From positions 1 to 25,596 of the forward strand of contig JAHLWT010000228.1 of assembly GCA_019057775.1 (NCBI GenBank): a DNA stretch of 25,596 nt, read 5' to 3'. Below the pieces are notes generated by a model. That model ran no database searches, had not been told where the DNA came from, and saw nothing but the letters and a program-made list of their open reading frames with translations. The position numbers and the translations under genes are program-made. Numbering within the stretch: the stretch's first letter is position 1; every line of letters starts with the position of its first letter. The DNA is from Promethearchaeota archaeon. GTDB lineage: Archaea > Asgardarchaeota > Lokiarchaeia > Sigynarchaeales > SOKP01. Below, in pieces: positions 22,778 to 25,596 of the stretch.

Positions 22778-24352
22778 TTAAAAACCGCAATCTCTAGTAA
22801 TTACCATTGGTTGATTACATATACATTTTTTAAATAATCTTAAAAGTAGCTCATTTTTTTTTTCTGAAAATGGTTTATAGCTCCATAGATTATTCATTTC
22901 GTCGGGATCCTCCTTTAAATTATATAATTCTCCATGATCATGAAAAATGGTAATTCTCCAGTCTTCCCTTATTAATGTTCTAGTTTTTTCATTATTACGG
23001 TCATCATCCATCTCGATTAAAAGATCTTCATTTATTTTTTCTCCTGGATTCTGTAAAATTGGAACCATGCTCCTTCCTTGCATTGTATTTGGAATTTCAA
23101 ATCCTGCCAATTGTAAAATTGTTTCAGGAATATCAATTGAGTTTGTGAGTGAATCACATTCTTGATTGCTTATTCCATCAGGGATTCTTATTAAGAATGG
23201 AATCTTGATTAATCCTTGATATAAAAATGGACCTTTAAAAAAGAACCGATGATCTCCGCCTAGATCACCATGATCAGTGGTAAAAATAATGATGGTTTTA
23301 TCCATTAGATCGTTATTCTCTAGAGTTACAAGTATTTCGCCGACAGCATCATCAATCATTTTTTCCATTCCATATGAAGCAGCTATTACACGTTTGGCAT
23401 CTTCTTCTGTCAAATCTTTGGGTTTAGGAAATATATTCTTTTGAGTTCCCTCAGTATTTATTAATTCATTATAATGTTTTCTATTGAATAATGAACTTTT
23501 TTCATGTGTATCATTAAAACTTTTAGGTAAAATTACATCTTTAGGTTTGTACATATCAAAATATTTACCTGGTGGAGAATATGGATGATGAGGATCAGGA
23601 AAGGAACAAAAAGCTAGAAAATTAGGTCTTGAATAACTTCCATCTGCAAATCTCTCTAAAAAGTTAATAGTGTTTTCTTTCACGTAGGTAGATGAATAAA
23701 GTTCCTCAGGTAAATGATGTTTTAATACCTGTAATTTTATGAATGAATTTGAGCTATCAAGACATAGATTAAGTTTATTTTGAAACTTGTCAATAGGATC
23801 TTTTAATCTTATCCTAAGAGGTTTTGCTAATGATATATTATCTTCAATTTTTCTTTTTACCCAATTAATGTAATCAGGATGTCCACAAAAAGTACCGTGT
23901 CCAGAAATAAGTTTAACTTCCTCTAATCCAAAATATGGTGTATGATTCGTTAATTTAGGATAATATTTAGCCCGAATAAATTCTTGACTTTTATCTGGGT
24001 TTTGGAATTTGCCAGAATATTCTCCAAAATAATTTAAATGTATTTTCCCAAAACTTGCTGTATGATAAATGCCTGATTCTAATAAGATATCAACAAAGGT
24101 TTTGGTGTTTTCTGGTAAATTTCTTCCGTTAGTAGTTACTCCATGAACTGAGGGATATTGACCTGTAAAAATCGTACTTCTATTAGGCATGCAGATTGGA
24201 TTATTACAGTAAAAATTAGTAAATCTGATTCCTTCATTAGCGATACGATCAATGTTAGGTGTTTTTAATACCATATTATTATTATAACAACTTAAGTGAT
24301 CGGCTCTTTGCTGATCTGTAATAATAAATAAAAAGTTCAGTTTATCGCTAAT
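22778..24352 (-). CDS. Sulfatase (formylglycine type), probable ATT start
   Basis: Sulfatase-family hydrolase that cleaves sulfate esters (or phosphonate esters) with a formylglycine nucleophile. The first ATG is at 24274 (MVLKTPNIDR), but the family's essential N-terminus lies upstream in the same frame with no stop: ISDKLNFLFIITDQQRADHL, starting at an ATT at 24352-24350. That part supplies the metal-binding Asp of the ITDQQ strand. A GGTG lies 6 bases before the ATT and a TAA follows two codons further upstream, so ATT is the best start, giving 524 residues. The active-site Cys is C54 by this numbering in ICMPNRS (CxPxR), which needs a maturase not seen in the window. TTDHGDLGGDHRFFFKG supplies further metal ligands. 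It has no signal peptide. The carboxylesterase gene ends 44 bases upstream on the same strand. Confidence 0.85.
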   Translation of the reverse strand: MSDKLNFLFIITDQQRADHLSCYNNNMVLKTPNIDRIANEGIRFTNFYCNNPICMPNRSTIFTGQYPSVHGVTTNGRNLPENTKTFVDILLESGIYHTASFGKIHLNYFGEYSGKFQNPDKSQEFIRAKYYPKLTNHTPYFGLEEVKLISGHGTFCGHPDYINWVKRKIEDNISLAKPLRIRLKDPIDKFQNKLNLCLDSSNSFIKLQVLKHHLPEELYSSTYVKENTINFLERFADGSYSRPNFLAFCSFPDPHHPYSPPGKYFDMYKPKDVILPKSFNDTHEKSSLFNRKHYNELINTEGTQKNIFPKPKDLTEEDAKRVIAASYGMEKMIDDAVGEILVTLENNDLMDKTIIIFTTDHGDLGGDHRFFFKGPFLYQGLIKIPFLIRIPDGISNQECDSLTNSIDIPETILQLAGFEIPNTMQGRSMVPILQNPGEKINEDLLIEMDDDRNNEKTRTLIREDWRITIFHDHGELYNLKEDPDEMNNLWSYKPFSEKKNELLLRLFKKCICNQPMVITRDCGF

Positions 24353-24396
24353 TTTTTACACCGATAAAAATTTGATTAATTTATTATTCCTTCATT

Positions 24397-25587
24397 TCAT
24401 GTCTTTAAAATTATAACATCATCCCATATGGATCTCTCTTGACCGTAAGGATCATTTATTACTTTCACGTTTTTCCCGAACATTAATGTTGCCCTGTCAT
24501 TTCTATATTGCTCCCATTTTGGGATTTCTTTATGATTTGGATTTCCGCTTCTGGCAAATGAAATCCAACTATCCATCATTTTTGCACTGAGTTTTTCAGT
24601 TTCATTATTGGAAACAGGGAATAATTCAAAGTTCCGGGGCATATCTAATGTGCCAAACACAAAGGGGATTTCAATTGCGTGGACAGAACCTAAGGATCCT
24701 TTACGTATAGGTGAGGGATAAGTGAACATATACATATATGTATCAGGTTGAATCTTAGATTGCATTTCTGCTAATCTTATGGATGGCACTCGAAAATATA
24801 TGTCGGTTAAAATAGCATTAAATATTTCAGTATGATTTTTTCTGTTTTCGCTATAAAGATCTATTATTTCTCGCACTTTATCTTCAGATTGTCCTGCTGG
24901 TTTCATGAGCAAATTCAATCTTTTGAATAAATGTTCTGAATTTTTTACGCCAGGAAACCATAATTCCCATAATCTCATTTCATCCTTATTAGTACCGTGT
25001 AAAACTTCAATATTCTTTGTTTCACCATCACGTATAGCTTTAAGAGGATGTTTTGGTAACGTACTTTTATCAATGAGAGGAGAATATCCTAAAGCAAATA
25101 CCGTTCCAGCTTCTAATACCTGTTCATCCATCTTTACCTGAGCTTTGATAATTTCTTCTGCTGAAATTTTTCTTAAATTGTCGATGTCATCCTTTTCAAT
25201 TTCTAAAAGCGAGAACAATCTTTGTGTTGTAGCTATTGCCCTTCCCTTTTGGTAGCCAAATGGACTTGTACTTCCCGATTGCGGGATCATTCGATTGAAC
25301 AATCCTTTAGCTGCTGACATACCAATTAAACCGCAGATAGCTCCAGCTCCTGCTGATTCTCCAAATACAGTAACATTTTCAAGATCTCCTCCGAAATTCA
25401 CAATGTTTTCTTTGACCCATTTTAACGCTGCGATTTGATCTAGTAACCCAACATTTGCCGAAACATTTGGTGCATCTGGGAGATATAGAAAACCTAATGG
25501 CCCCAGTCTATAATTTATTATAACCACTACGACATCACCGCGTTTCGCTAATGGAATTCCATCGTATCTATTTGCACCTCCTGTCTT
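24397..25587 (-). CDS. Type B carboxylesterase, 5' part missing or broken
   Basis: Carboxylesterase of the alpha/beta hydrolase type B family. The nucleophile serine is in VTVFGESAGAG, and the catalytic histidine region is GSVHAIEIPFVFGTLD. A GTG at 25527 could start a 376-residue protein (MVIINYRLGPLGFL), but the frame continues upstream as TGGANRYDGIPLAKRGDVVV, which is normal interior sequence of this family. That frame then meets a TAG at 25588-25590, two codons before the window edge. Family members are about 480-500 residues, and the oxyanion-hole HGG segment would lie just beyond. So either the gene is interrupted by a stop or the edge sequence is imperfect. It lies upstream of the sulfatase on the same strand and may share its transcript. 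Confidence 0.8.
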   Translation of the reverse strand, partial: KTGGANRYDGIPLAKRGDVVVVIINYRLGPLGFLYLPDAPNVSANVGLLDQIAALKWVKENIVNFGGDLENVTVFGESAGAGAICGLIGMSAAKGLFNRMIPQSGSTSPFGYQKGRAIATTQRLFSLLEIEKDDIDNLRKISAEEIIKAQVKMDEQVLEAGTVFALGYSPLIDKSTLPKHPLKAIRDGETKNIEVLHGTNKDEMRLWELWFPGVKNSEHLFKRLNLLMKPAGQSEDKVREIIDLYSENRKNHTEIFNAILTDIYFRVPSIRLAEMQSKIQPDTYMYMFTYPSPIRKGSLGSVHAIEIPFVFGTLDMPRNFELFPVSNNETEKLSAKMMDSWISFARSGNPNHKEIPKWEQYRNDRATLMFGKNVKVINDPYGQERSIWDDVIILKT

Positions 25588-25596
25588 CTATGAACC

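Noticed and set aside
1..25596. CRISPR arrays, insertion sequences or prophage genes.
   Set aside because: No regularly spaced repeats, transposase motifs or phage structural genes were seen on either strand.

Overview
The window looks like a chromosomal piece of an AT-rich archaeon, most likely an Asgard (Lokiarchaeia-like) lineage. The support is a proteasome beta subunit with an exact T1/D17/K33 catalytic set, a geranylgeranyl-reductase-family flavoprotein, an archaeal SepF, small longin-like proteins of the kind abundant in Asgard genomes, an IFT52/GldG-like domain protein, a heterodisulfide-reductase-type Fe-S protein, frequent TTG starts, and a tRNA without encoded CCA that carries bulge-helix-bulge introns. 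The lineage is inferred from protein character only; no database search was possible.

Layout. Positions 1-336 hold the cut-off 5' end of an unknown minus-strand gene. Positions 824-2690 hold a minus-strand pair: a GATase/IFT52-like protein followed, with overlap, by a PflX-type radical SAM protein. The proteasome beta gene (2914-3609, minus) lies divergent from a geranylgeranyl reductase and an overlapping EamA transporter (3768-5890, plus). A membrane-protein locus that appears frameshifted follows (6042-6718). Positions 6852-10164 are a serine-synthesis neighbourhood: class V aminotransferase, SerA and a convergent DUF1015 gene. A DNA repair methyltransferase (Ogt) comes next.

Positions 10979-15672 look most Asgard-like. 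They contain a long coiled-coil protein, a 125-residue longin-like protein, a tRNA-Leu(UAA) gene broken by three non-canonical introns, a decayed homing-endonuclease-like fragment, a second longin-like protein whose start is unclear, and a helix-hairpin-helix/transglutaminase fusion. Positions 15759-19738 carry a PadR regulator with a duplicated 2TM membrane protein, a PAP2 phosphatase, an MFS transporter and a nitroreductase. Positions 19897-25596 carry SepF, a 5'-truncated histidine kinase, a ferric-reductase-like/HdrC membrane fusion, a sulfatase whose conserved N-terminus precedes its first ATG, and a carboxylesterase cut by the window edge.

The strongest unusual feature is the tRNA-Leu precursor at 12924-13119. 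Its anticodon arm is intact, but the D-loop, variable arm and T-loop are each interrupted (51, 28 and 32 nt). Removing the three segments leaves an 85-nt tRNA with fully paired acceptor, anticodon and T stems. A second theme is genes whose recognisable coding sequence extends upstream of any ATG, GTG or TTG (sulfatase, histidine kinase, longin-like protein), which points either to unusual start codons or to gene decay.
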